21,946 bases of DNA from positions 1 to 21,946 of the forward strand of contig DKNY01000059.1 of NCBI GenBank assembly GCA_002470275.1. The letters are read 5' to 3'. The position numbers and the translations under genes are program-made. Below the pieces are notes generated by a model that was not told where the DNA came from, did no database searches, and saw only the letters and a program-made list of their open reading frames with translations. The DNA comes from Gammaproteobacteria bacterium UBA7376. GTDB lineage: Bacteria > Pseudomonadota > Gammaproteobacteria > Pseudomonadales > Azotimanducaceae. Below are positions 1 through 7,876 of the stretch, piece by piece (position 1 is the stretch's first letter; every line of letters starts with the position of its first letter).

Positions 1-1
1 C

Positions 2-382
2 GGACGCCTTGGCTATCTAGGAGTAGGTACCGGAGCCGGCATCGTCTCCGGCTGTGCGGGCATTGCCGGCGGCAACGTGATCGTTCCCACCCTCATTTTC
101 TTTAACGTCCCCGCCCATAACGCGACCGCAACCTCCAGCGTTCTTGGTATTCCCTTGGCCGGCGTGGCGGCACTGAGCTACTTCCTCTCAGCCCCTGCGC
201 ACACTGCTCCGGGACTGCTTGGCTATCTGGACGTCTCGACGTTTTTGGCTATCGTGGTAGGCGCCATAGCAACGGCGCCCCTGGGGGTGCGTATGGCCCA
301 GCGTGTGAATGCGCGTCGGCTGCGACAACTATTTGCTGTGGTCCTCGCCACTGTTGCCCTCAGAATGCTGTTTGTCAGCTAA
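2..382 (+). CDS. TauE/SafE family sulfite exporter-like permease, C-terminal part (5' end outside window)
   Basis: The reading frame is open from the left edge and ends at TAA 380-382, giving 126 residues, so the true start lies upstream. The first visible residues contain a glycine-rich segment (GAGIVSGCAGIAGG) typical of the second half of TauE/SafE permeases, where a GxxSGxxGxGGG-type motif opens the C-terminal transmembrane bundle. Hydrophobic helices follow, then a charged loop (RMAQRVNARRLRQLF) and a last helix ending a few residues before the stop, as is usual in the family. TauE/SafE proteins are inner-membrane exporters of sulfite, sulfoacetate or related organosulfur anions; the substrate cannot be read from this fragment. 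It converges on pyk with a 15 bp gap and no visible terminator. Family assignment is fairly secure, substrate is not. Confidence 0.8.
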   Translation, partial: GRLGYLGVGTGAGIVSGCAGIAGGNVIVPTLIFFNVPAHNATATSSVLGIPLAGVAALSYFLSAPAHTAPGLLGYLDVSTFLAIVVGAIATAPLGVRMAQRVNARRLRQLFAVVLATVALRMLFVS

Positions 383-397
383 CAACGGCGGCAATGC

Positions 398-1831
398 CTA
401 ACTCTTTGACGTCCCTTTAATCAGCGCTCGAATCTGTATCGCCTCTGTGGGCTGGTCGGCGAGCACATCAGAGATCACCACCAGCTTGGCTCCCTCCGCC
501 AGACCCTCACGTTCCCGCAATAGGTCGAAGGCCCGACGTAACGTCTTCTCCGGATCGTTGCTGAAGGCCAGTCGATGGGCAAATACCGCCCGATTGAGCG
601 CCAAACGTCGCCGCGTCTGGCTGTGATTGGTAAAGGCAAAGATCGGCACCCGCATGGGCCGCGCGGCAGTCACTAAGTCGGCGGTCAGGCCGCGACGGGT
701 GATCACCACAATGCCCTCTGCATCCACGGCTTCGGCGAGGGCAACGGCGTGTATGGCCACGTGCTGTTTATCATCCTCAACCACGAGCACCTTTTCATAG
801 CCGAGCCCCGGGAATCTCTCGGCTCGATTCGCAATGCTGTGCAGCTGCTCAACGCAGCGCACGGGATGTTTTCCAACTCCGGTTTCTCCGGACAGCATGA
901 CAGAATCCACTCCTTCGTAGATCGCGTTGGCTACATCCGTCACCTCTGCACGCGTGGGGATGGGATTATCGATCATCGACTCCAACAGGTGGGTGGCCAC
1001 GATGCAGCGCTTTCCCGCCTTGGCGCAGGCATGCACGATACGTCGCTGAACGTTGGGTAAGTCGGCAAGCTCCGTTTCGATGCCCAGGTCGCCTCGGGCC
1101 ACCATTACTCCGTCGGAAAGCGCAACGATATCGTGAATATTGTTAACCCCCTCCTGGTCCTCAATCTTAGCGATCACCTTGATGCTTTGCTTTTTCTTGC
1201 CGAGCAGCTCTCTCAGCTCCTCGATGTCTGCCGCACTGCGAACGAAGGACAGCGCGATGAAGTCAACATCGTGCTCCATGCCGAATAGGATATCTGCCCT
1301 GTCTTTCTGGGTGATTGCCGGAAGATTGACCCGAACCCCAGGCAAATTGACGTGCTTGCGGCTCCCAAGCGTACCGCCATCGATCACCTCACACGTCAGC
1401 TGGCGATCCAGTTTTTCCAGAACCCGGAAATTCATGAGGCCATTGTCGACGGTAATAATACGACCCACCTCAACCACATCCACCAGCTCGGTATAGTTCA
1501 CGTGGATGGATTGTTGCTCTACCAGATCTCCATCCCGCACGCTCAGGGTTACCACGTCCCCGGGATTCAGCTCCATGGGATTGGCCAGGACGCCGGTCCT
1601 GATCTCCGGTCCCTGGGTATCCAGCAGGACGGGCACCGGATTTACCACCTGCCGATTCAGCGTCTTGATCCAGTTAATGATCTTAAGGGCATTGGCATGA
1701 TCCGCGTGGGACATGTTGATCCGCACCACATTCATGCCCGCTGCATGCAGCTTCTGCAGCATGGGAAAGCTGGCCGTCGCCGGACCAATGGTGCAAATGA
1801 TTTTTGTCCTTCTTAAGGCATGTGTTGTCAT
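398..1831 (-). CDS. pyk: Pyruvate kinase
   Basis: Converts phosphoenolpyruvate and ADP to pyruvate and ATP, the last step of glycolysis, in the cytoplasm. The 477-residue protein has the normal bacterial length. Visible motifs are the N-terminal RTKIICTIGPAT, the substrate-loop DTQGPEIRTG (71-80), the catalytic lysine and metal-ligand segment IKVIAKIED (K222, E224), VARGDLG (244-250) and the helix ESMIDNPIPTRAEV (284-297) followed by MLSGETG. A C-terminal regulatory domain fills about residues 340-477. The start is ATG at 1831-1829, with only a weak Shine-Dalgarno. It lies 18 bp after the stop of the helicase gene on the same strand, so it is probably co-transcribed with the DNA-repair genes, an unusual companion for a glycolytic enzyme. 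E. coli has two isozymes (PykA, PykF); I cannot say which this corresponds to. Confidence 0.97.
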   Translation of the reverse strand: MTTHALRRTKIICTIGPATASFPMLQKLHAAGMNVVRINMSHADHANALKIINWIKTLNRQVVNPVPVLLDTQGPEIRTGVLANPMELNPGDVVTLSVRDGDLVEQQSIHVNYTELVDVVEVGRIITVDNGLMNFRVLEKLDRQLTCEVIDGGTLGSRKHVNLPGVRVNLPAITQKDRADILFGMEHDVDFIALSFVRSAADIEELRELLGKKKQSIKVIAKIEDQEGVNNIHDIVALSDGVMVARGDLGIETELADLPNVQRRIVHACAKAGKRCIVATHLLESMIDNPIPTRAEVTDVANAIYEGVDSVMLSGETGVGKHPVRCVEQLHSIANRAERFPGLGYEKVLVVEDDKQHVAIHAVALAEAVDAEGIVVITRRGLTADLVTAARPMRVPIFAFTNHSQTRRRLALNRAVFAHRLAFSNDPEKTLRRAFDLLREREGLAEGAKLVVISDVLADQPTEAIQIRALIKGTSKS

Positions 1832-1849
1832 CTTGCTAGCTTAGTCCCC

Positions 1850-4243
1850 CTAACTCGGGCTGTCATGTGCCCAAAATGTTTTTACCCGATTTCTCACGTC
1901 GCCCAGGGCCGTGGGTTCGATCATCCAGTGGGCGGGCAGAAAACAACGATACCGTGGTTCTGCAAAGCGTGGATCAATCAAAAACACCAGGCCCCGGTCT
2001 CCGGTGCGCCGGATCAATCGGCCCGCCGCCTGACTGACCTTCAACATCGCGGGTTGAGTATAGGCCACCTGCTGTCCCCATCCCTTGCCTATTTTCTCGT
2101 CGAAGTGCGCGGCCATCAGGTCACGCTCCAGGCCCGGAGGCGGGAGGCCCAACCCTACCACGAAGACCCCCCGCAGACCGGACGCTGGAAAATTGAGCGA
2201 CTCGGTCAGGACTCCCCCCAGAACAACGCCGAGAAGGCAGGTGCTCTGGTCAGCGAATGTGGACAGAAGATCCGCCTGTTCGCCATCACTCATGTTTGGA
2301 CGTTGCACCATAAAACCATACTCCGCATCAACTTGGGTCCGGGAAAACAGCTCAAGGTAGGCGTAAGACGGCAGGGCGATCAGATAGCGGCCGGGGGCTG
2401 TCCGGATCACCTCCTGCACCAGGGCGGCCAGTCTCGGCAGGCTACCCTCCCGGGTCCTGAGGTAGGTGGGTATATCGCTGATTAACAGCACGCCGGTGCT
2501 GCTCGCCTGGAAGGGGTTTGGCGCTCGTTCTGGCGTTGGCCATTTCTCATTGGACCCCTCGGACTGGATCAACTGCTCCGGAAAACCATGGAGTTGCTGG
2601 TAGAGGCCCAGGGGCGAGACGGTGCCCGAAAAACGCAGCACGCTGGCGGCGTCCTTAAGCACGTCAGCAGTATAGGGCCCGGGGTCTACGCAGTATCGAA
2701 CAACCGCACGCTCATCACCCTGGCCCCGCAGCAGATAACGAAAACTGTCTGATGGCCCCCAGGACTTAGACCGCATCCAGCCCAGGCTGATGAAGTACAG
2801 CGCCTGCACCGGATCCTCATCTCTGGCTTCCTGCAAGACCAGCGTCTGTTGCTCATGGGCCTCCTCGCTCTGAGTCCGCCAGTGATCGACTGCCTCTACA
2901 TAGGCCTGAAGGCCGGCTTCCAAATCCTCAACCTGCTCTGGTGGGATTGCGCGCATTGCTGCGGCCTTAGTGAGCTGAGCCAACGCCCGCTGCAGGCGAC
3001 GAATAGCGGGGGCCAGGTCCAACGCGCAGGTCCTCAGCGCCTGTGCCACTGCCTGCAAGGACAAGGCTGTACTGAGCATAGATTGCACGCGGCTGGGCAG
3101 TTGGTGCGCCTCATCAACCAGCAGATGGTGCTGGGACAAATCTCCAAGGCGTTGCAGGCGAACGGCAGGATCAAAAACGTAGTTATAGTCCGCCACGATC
3201 AAATCTGACTCCGAGGCTGCGTCCAGGCTCAGTTCAAAGGGACATAGCTGGTGTTTTAGCGCGATTTGATGGATTCGCTGCTCGTGAATATATCCGCCGG
3301 TCAAAAGCTCGCTCAGGGCCTCGGTCACTCGGTCATAATACCCTCGGGCATAGGGGCACAGGGCTGCATCGCAGGGCATCCCTGGCATCAGACACACCTT
3401 TGCCTTAGCCGTAATTTGGGTCGCGTTGAAGGCCACCGACTTAGGCCCCTGGATGTTCAGCAACGTCAGGGTCTCAGCCACGGTATCCGCACCTCGGCTC
3501 TTGCTGGTGAGGTAGACCAACTGTCGATCCCCTCGCTGCACCTTGATCGCCGGATACAGCACCGCCAGCGTCTTGCCGCTTCCGGTAGGCGCCTCTAACA
3601 ACAGGTTTTCCCCCTTGGACAAAGAACGAAAAACCCGCCGAGATACCGCACGCTGATTAATTCGAAAATCAGAATAGGGAAAGCGCAGCGCCTCAGCCCA
3701 GGTCTCCCGATCTAACCACTGACGTTGCTTTGCCTCCAGCAAGCCTTGGTAGCAGGTCAGAGCCAGGGCTAAATAGGCAGCCGCTTGCTCTGGTGTCCAG
3801 TGATCCTCAAACACATGCTCCTGGAGGGTTTCCGGGTTGAGGTAAAGCAGCCTGAGCGTGATCTGACCCACCGTCTCCAACGCCCCTTGGGACGCCAGAT
3901 AAAGGCCGGCGTAAAGCCTGACCTGGGCCTGATCAACGCTATTGAGCAACGGGCTTGGCGCTCGCGTGGTTTTGTACTCCTCAATCAGCAGTTCTCCTTC
4001 TGGGGTCAAAGCCAACCCGTCCGCTCGACCCTGCAAGGCGTAAGCCGTGTTCGCCAGCTCCAGATTCGCAGAAAGCGTAACTTCTGCCCGATAAAAAGGA
4101 TTGCCTCTGCAGCGCATTGCCTGAACGCGAGCCGCGGTCTGCACGCCCTCCTTAGCTTCCACTGGCGGGCCCTGCCGAGAGGGATAGAGATCGCCTTGGC
4201 GAAAGACCGCACCAGCGAGCGAACGAATGGACAGATGCTTCAT
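1850..4243 (-). CDS. Fe-S cluster XPD/DinG-like DNA helicase with N-terminal PD-(D/E)XK nuclease domain
   Basis: A predicted 797-residue superfamily 2 helicase. Residues about 50-130 look like a Cas4/RecB-type PD-(D/E)XK nuclease, with GRADG (D75) followed by LLIEEYKTT (E89, K91). The helicase core has Walker A EAPTGSGKT (217-225), DEAH (377-380) and motif VI QAAGRLIR (738-745). Between Walker A and DEAH lie four cysteines, C284, C291, C296 and C334, the arrangement expected for an XPD/DinG iron-sulfur cluster. I chose ATG 4243-4241 over an in-frame start at 4306 because it gives an exact ATGA overlap with the fan1 stop (4240-4243) and the upstream extension shows no family features. Stop is TAG at 1850-1852. 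It probably unwinds DNA, 5' to 3' by analogy with XPD/DinG, jointly with the upstream nuclease. Nuclease activity is inferred from motifs only. Confidence 0.9.
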   Translation of the reverse strand: MKHLSIRSLAGAVFRQGDLYPSRQGPPVEAKEGVQTAARVQAMRCRGNPFYRAEVTLSANLELANTAYALQGRADGLALTPEGELLIEEYKTTRAPSPLLNSVDQAQVRLYAGLYLASQGALETVGQITLRLLYLNPETLQEHVFEDHWTPEQAAAYLALALTCYQGLLEAKQRQWLDRETWAEALRFPYSDFRINQRAVSRRVFRSLSKGENLLLEAPTGSGKTLAVLYPAIKVQRGDRQLVYLTSKSRGADTVAETLTLLNIQGPKSVAFNATQITAKAKVCLMPGMPCDAALCPYARGYYDRVTEALSELLTGGYIHEQRIHQIALKHQLCPFELSLDAASESDLIVADYNYVFDPAVRLQRLGDLSQHHLLVDEAHQLPSRVQSMLSTALSLQAVAQALRTCALDLAPAIRRLQRALAQLTKAAAMRAIPPEQVEDLEAGLQAYVEAVDHWRTQSEEAHEQQTLVLQEARDEDPVQALYFISLGWMRSKSWGPSDSFRYLLRGQGDERAVVRYCVDPGPYTADVLKDAASVLRFSGTVSPLGLYQQLHGFPEQLIQSEGSNEKWPTPERAPNPFQASSTGVLLISDIPTYLRTREGSLPRLAALVQEVIRTAPGRYLIALPSYAYLELFSRTQVDAEYGFMVQRPNMSDGEQADLLSTFADQSTCLLGVVLGGVLTESLNFPASGLRGVFVVGLGLPPPGLERDLMAAHFDEKIGKGWGQQVAYTQPAMLKVSQAAGRLIRRTGDRGLVFLIDPRFAEPRYRCFLPAHWMIEPTALGDVRNRVKTFWAHDSPS

Positions 4244-5862
4244 GCTGTTAACTGCAGCCTCAGCACCTTGGCGCGCATTCCCATCTCTGAGAACTGCTGT
4301 AGCCAAGCCCGCTGCCCAGGCTGCAGCTGATCATTCGGACCCTTGACCTCGATAAACTCAAAATCGCCAATGCCGTAGGCCACGAATAAATCAGGAAAAC
4401 CGCGCCGATAGTCAGCCAAGTTTTTGATCAAAAATGAGCAAAGTTGCCTGACGTTTGCGGGCCCCATAGCGGTCAGGATAGTGTCCAGGCCAACCTGCTC
4501 GATCAACCCCCAGCTCACCAGATGATTGGCCGTGCCTTGATGTGCTTTAGCCACTTGATCCAGGTGATCCAACAAAGCAGCGTCATCTGCCGTCTGTTGT
4601 TCTAGCTCAAACAGCGCGGGGGCTCGGAGGCTGACAAAGCTATCCTCAAAGAGGTCGTGGGGACCAAGCTGAAAGGGATTCGTGAAGGCCCCGGGGACCG
4701 GGGCGAAGATCACCGGCCAATACAGTAGGCCCGTCAACGTTTTCACCAGGGCATTTTCGCTGTGCATGCCCCAGGCTTGCTGGGCGCAGTCCGCTCTAGC
4801 CGCCAGGATTTCCTGAAGCGCGTAATCCTCCACCCGCGGTGGAACGGTTTCAATATCCATAACCTCTACCTTAGGCTGGAACCCCGCATTTCGCTGACCA
4901 AAGCGCTTGGCAAAAACGGCCTCAGTGGCGGATAACGGTGCCCGGCGAATATCATCGAGGACGGCTTCTGCCGCCGCTCGGGCCCCGGTTTTAGAGAGAA
5001 TGCGGACCACCCGTTCCCGGGCGGGTGGCGTGGTTGCAGCGCCATAAACCGCCAGCGCAAAGTCGAACAACCCCGATCGCTCACACCAGCGACCCAGTCG
5101 ATGCAGGGTACGATTACGCAGAGGCTGATTAAACGGAGCTGGCGCGGTGTCACAACACTGGCCCACAAGCCACGGCAGGAGCTGAGGGTACTCATCCAAT
5201 CGATAGCTCAACCCCGCCCACGCACGCTCCTTAAGATGCGCCTCAAGACGCTCAGCGCCATCAAACTGTGCCTGGGTCAGAGGCACCCTTGCGTAGCGCA
5301 CTTGGTCCAAATCCTGCCGCACGAAAACCGACCAATCTTGGCGACCATTGCCAAAAAAAAGAATTTTCACGATCTGCCAGTGCAGCGGGCTCGTGATCTC
5401 TACCCAGGATAAAAACGTCGATAGGTGGCGACGAATCTGTTCATCGCTGTATTGATGCAGGATGGCGGCAACCAAGGCCGGCTTGGGCTGAGTACGTAAA
5501 CCCGAACAGGCTAGGGGAAAGGCCACCTTTAGCTGATCCTTCAGGATCAAATTCAGGAGTAAATCTGCAGCGATGGGTCCCTGTGATCGGACCAGGTTGC
5601 GGTCTTCAAGTTCGGCAAGGGCCGCTTCGGAATCGGCGACCTCTCGATAGCCCAAAGTGCCTTGATCGAATACAGGGCCTTTCCGCGTGAGCAGGCGAGC
5701 AAACAACCGCTGGCTGTCTTGACTAGCCTGCAGGTAGCCGCGCAAGTCGGCCACCAGCGCGGCAGGCGCAATACCGTCATAACGCTCCAGGACGAATTCG
5801 ACCACCCGCAGAACGTTATTTTGGTAGTAATTTTCCGGGGCTGGTTGTTTGGCGACCAACAT
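4240..5862 (-). CDS. fan1: FAN1-type VRR-NUC domain nuclease
   Basis: Structure-specific nuclease homologous to Fanconi-associated nuclease 1, which in characterised members cleaves 5' flaps and digests DNA past interstrand crosslinks. The 540-residue protein matches the length of bacterial FAN1 proteins (about 550 in Pseudomonas). The N-terminus (NYYQNNVLRVVEFVLERYD, 11-29) and LTRKGP...LGYREV (58-74) are typical of the FAN1 DNA-binding region, followed by an alpha-helical middle part. The C-terminal VRR-NUC domain has RRGFPDLFVAYG and FEFIEVKGPND, giving the predicted metal-binding catalytic set D491, E505, K507. ATG at 5862-5860 has no good Shine-Dalgarno, but the conserved N-terminus begins at residue 11, so the start cannot move far downstream. 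The stop overlaps the helicase start (ATGA), implying translational coupling. Divergent from the gene at 5861. Confidence 0.93.
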   Translation of the reverse strand: MLVAKQPAPENYYQNNVLRVVEFVLERYDGIAPAALVADLRGYLQASQDSQRLFARLLTRKGPVFDQGTLGYREVADSEAALAELEDRNLVRSQGPIAADLLLNLILKDQLKVAFPLACSGLRTQPKPALVAAILHQYSDEQIRRHLSTFLSWVEITSPLHWQIVKILFFGNGRQDWSVFVRQDLDQVRYARVPLTQAQFDGAERLEAHLKERAWAGLSYRLDEYPQLLPWLVGQCCDTAPAPFNQPLRNRTLHRLGRWCERSGLFDFALAVYGAATTPPARERVVRILSKTGARAAAEAVLDDIRRAPLSATEAVFAKRFGQRNAGFQPKVEVMDIETVPPRVEDYALQEILAARADCAQQAWGMHSENALVKTLTGLLYWPVIFAPVPGAFTNPFQLGPHDLFEDSFVSLRAPALFELEQQTADDAALLDHLDQVAKAHQGTANHLVSWGLIEQVGLDTILTAMGPANVRQLCSFLIKNLADYRRGFPDLFVAYGIGDFEFIEVKGPNDQLQPGQRAWLQQFSEMGMRAKVLRLQLTA

Positions 5863-6370
5863 GTCTTTAGTTTATCCCATGGACCCAATTGCGTCGGATA
5901 TAAATGTGAACACAGCCCTGCCCTGGAGCCTCGTCACCTCAATACGCAAACCGTCTTTAGACACCATGCTCGAGGTCAGCAAGGCGGGACAAATTCAAAG
6001 CGATCACCCTTGGCTCGTCGCGCAGCAGTTGCTGGAAGAGGCCGAGCAGACTCACCATTTTCTGCCCATTCTGCTGGTCGTAAGCGATGGGTCAGACCTG
6101 AAGCTGTCCCACTGGGGGGGCGTGGAACACATCACGCTGCTTCAGCTGTCAGCGGGTCGTTGGGAGAGTCGGTGCCGAATCCGGAGCCTGAGCGAAATTC
6201 ATCCGATCTGGTGCAGCCTTGACAGCCTGCACCACAAGCCCAGCGAGGAGCAACTTCGGCGGGAAAGAGACGAGGGCATACGCACAGTCCGGTGGCCCCT
6301 CCGGGCAAGCCACATTCAGCCCTATGGCATTTGTGAAACGCCGGCCTTTATTGAATTTGATACAGCCTAG
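5861..6370 (+). CDS. Conserved-looking hypothetical protein, head to head with fan1
   Basis: I do not recognise this family. It fills the gap between fan1 and rmuC on the plus strand and encodes about 169 residues from ATG 5861, or 163 from ATG 5879; a TTG at 5849 is also possible. None has a convincing Shine-Dalgarno. Codon use resembles neighbouring genes (many CTG, GTC, GCC, CAG) and the composition is that of a soluble globular protein, rich in Trp and His. There is a hydrophobic stretch FLPILLVVSDG, then LSHWGGVEHITLL, and a charged segment EEQLRRERDEG. No signal peptide or membrane helix is visible. It ends at TAG 6368-6370, 17 bp before the convergent rmuC stop. Because the ATG at 5861 overlaps the fan1 start codon (CATG), the two genes would have to place their promoters inside each other. 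It may belong functionally with fan1, but that is inferred from position only. Confidence 0.65.
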   Translation: MSLVYPMDPIASDINVNTALPWSLVTSIRKPSLDTMLEVSKAGQIQSDHPWLVAQQLLEEAEQTHHFLPILLVVSDGSDLKLSHWGGVEHITLLQLSAGRWESRCRIRSLSEIHPIWCSLDSLHHKPSEEQLRRERDEGIRTVRWPLRASHIQPYGICETPAFIEFDTA

Positions 6371-6387
6371 GCGTGCCAGGCGTGGGT

Positions 6388-7779
6388 TTACTCTTCTTCG
6401 TCCGTCGGTTTAGCAGCCAGCTGTGGCGATATTTCTCGCTTTATCGGAGCGCCCAGCGCTCGGAGTTTTTCAGCCTGCCCGACTAAGTTACCCCTGCCCT
6501 TGGCCAAACGACCGTACAAATTGTCGTAGGTGCCCTGCACCGTGGAGAGCTGTTTCCCCAGTCGATCCACCTCTTCCACAACACCGTGTAACTTGTCATA
6601 TAGCGCACCCGCCCGCTTGGCGATGTCCTGGGCATTGCGGTTTTGTTTCTCGACCTGCCAGAGATTATCGATGATGCGTAACGCCATCATGAGCGTTGTG
6701 GGACTCACGATCATAATGCGTTTGTTGAATGCATCGGTGAATAGCCGCGGCTCCATCTCCATCGCCAGGGTAAAGGCTGTTTCGATAGGGATGAACAGCA
6801 GTACAAAGTCCAGAGAACGGAAGCCCGGAAGCTGATCGTAATCCTGGCTCGCGAGCTTCTTGATCTGACCTTTCACTGCCTGCAGGTGAGACTGAAGGTG
6901 CCGATTCCGCTCGCCGTCGTCCTCCGTGGCCACCGCATTTTCGTAGGCGGTTAGCGTCACCTTTGAATCGATCACGACATCCTTCCCATCCGGTAGCCTG
7001 ATGACAACATCAGGCCGTTTCTGAGCCCCCTCCTCGTTCAATCGCGTGGGCTGAATGAAATACTCGTGGTCTTTGCGCAGGCCGGAATCCTCTAATATCC
7101 GCTCTAGAACCAGTTCGCCCCAGTTACCCTGGATTTTATTGTCACCCTTGAGCGCCTTGGTTAAGTTCTCCGTTTCCTCATTGATCCGAGCGCTGGCCTT
7201 TTGGAGATTCTGCACCTCATTGAGCAGGGACGAGCGCTCCTTCGTATCGTTTCGGTAGACTTCCTCCACGCGTTTCCGAAAATCGCCCAGCTGCTCTCGA
7301 AAGGGGGTCAGCATTAAGTTAAGCGACTGCTGTTGACGGCTGCCCTGGGACTCCAATGCCTTTGCCGCCAGCGCTTCAAATTCGTTTTTGAGACGGGCCT
7401 GGGTCTCCTTGAGCAGCGTTTCTCTGGCGTCGTAGGACACCTTGATCTCGCGCGCTGCAGCAGCGGCGGCTGCCAATTCAGCCTGCTTGGTAGACAGGTC
7501 CTGGCGCAGGCTTTCCGCAGTCTGTTCCAGTTGGTTCAAGCGCGCGCTGAGCACTTCTTCTCGCGCCCGCAGGCCGGCTTCAGACTGGCTCAGGGCATCC
7601 ACCCTTTGCCGTGACGCCTCGTCTGCTATCTGGCGCCCTTGCGCGTATCCGTGCTGTTCAGCCGCCTGAATTTCCTCTCTCCGTCCACGGCGGAACCACA
7701 CCACCCAGGACAAAAAAACCAAGGTGGCGCAGATCACCACCCCACCCAAAAAGCTCAATATTGCAGACGTACTCAGCAC
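6388..7779 (-). CDS. rmuC: DNA recombination protein RmuC
   Basis: RmuC limits inversions and recombination at short inverted repeats in E. coli; the family is nuclease-like and membrane-anchored, with the mechanism still unclear. The 463-residue protein has one N-terminal membrane helix (about 5-28) followed by a basic RRGRR stop, then a long coiled coil rich in Ala, Glu and Gln (about 35-210). The RmuC domain follows, with GNWGELVLERILEDSGL (218-234) and the restriction-endonuclease-like core RPDVVIRLPDGKDVVIDSK (255-273; D257, D271, K273). The start is GTG 7779-7777, the only start that includes the membrane helix; a GAGCGG-like sequence precedes it. It is divergent from the dehydrogenase at 7877 with a 97 bp gap, and converges with the hypothetical gene at 5861-6370. 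Confidence 0.96.
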   Translation of the reverse strand: MLSTSAILSFLGGVVICATLVFLSWVVWFRRGRREEIQAAEQHGYAQGRQIADEASRQRVDALSQSEAGLRAREEVLSARLNQLEQTAESLRQDLSTKQAELAAAAAAAREIKVSYDARETLLKETQARLKNEFEALAAKALESQGSRQQQSLNLMLTPFREQLGDFRKRVEEVYRNDTKERSSLLNEVQNLQKASARINEETENLTKALKGDNKIQGNWGELVLERILEDSGLRKDHEYFIQPTRLNEEGAQKRPDVVIRLPDGKDVVIDSKVTLTAYENAVATEDDGERNRHLQSHLQAVKGQIKKLASQDYDQLPGFRSLDFVLLFIPIETAFTLAMEMEPRLFTDAFNKRIMIVSPTTLMMALRIIDNLWQVEKQNRNAQDIAKRAGALYDKLHGVVEEVDRLGKQLSTVQGTYDNLYGRLAKGRGNLVGQAEKLRALGAPIKREISPQLAAKPTDEEE

Positions 7780-7876
7780 TTGCCGCTCGTGAAATGAAAT
7801 AAGACGAGCCTAGCAGGTTTCTCATCACAAATAGACGCAAGACTGGATTACACTAGCGCGACTGAGGAGAAGACCC

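Noticed and set aside
1820..2485. Long plus-strand open frame (221 codons) opposite the helicase gene
   Set aside because: It is antisense to a well-supported helicase, lacks a ribosome-binding site and its translation has no family features; long antisense frames are expected in GC-rich genes.
4244..4306. N-terminal extension of the helicase to an upstream in-frame start at 4306
   Set aside because: It would overlap fan1 by 67 bp and adds sequence without family character; the ATGA overlap start at 4243 is better.
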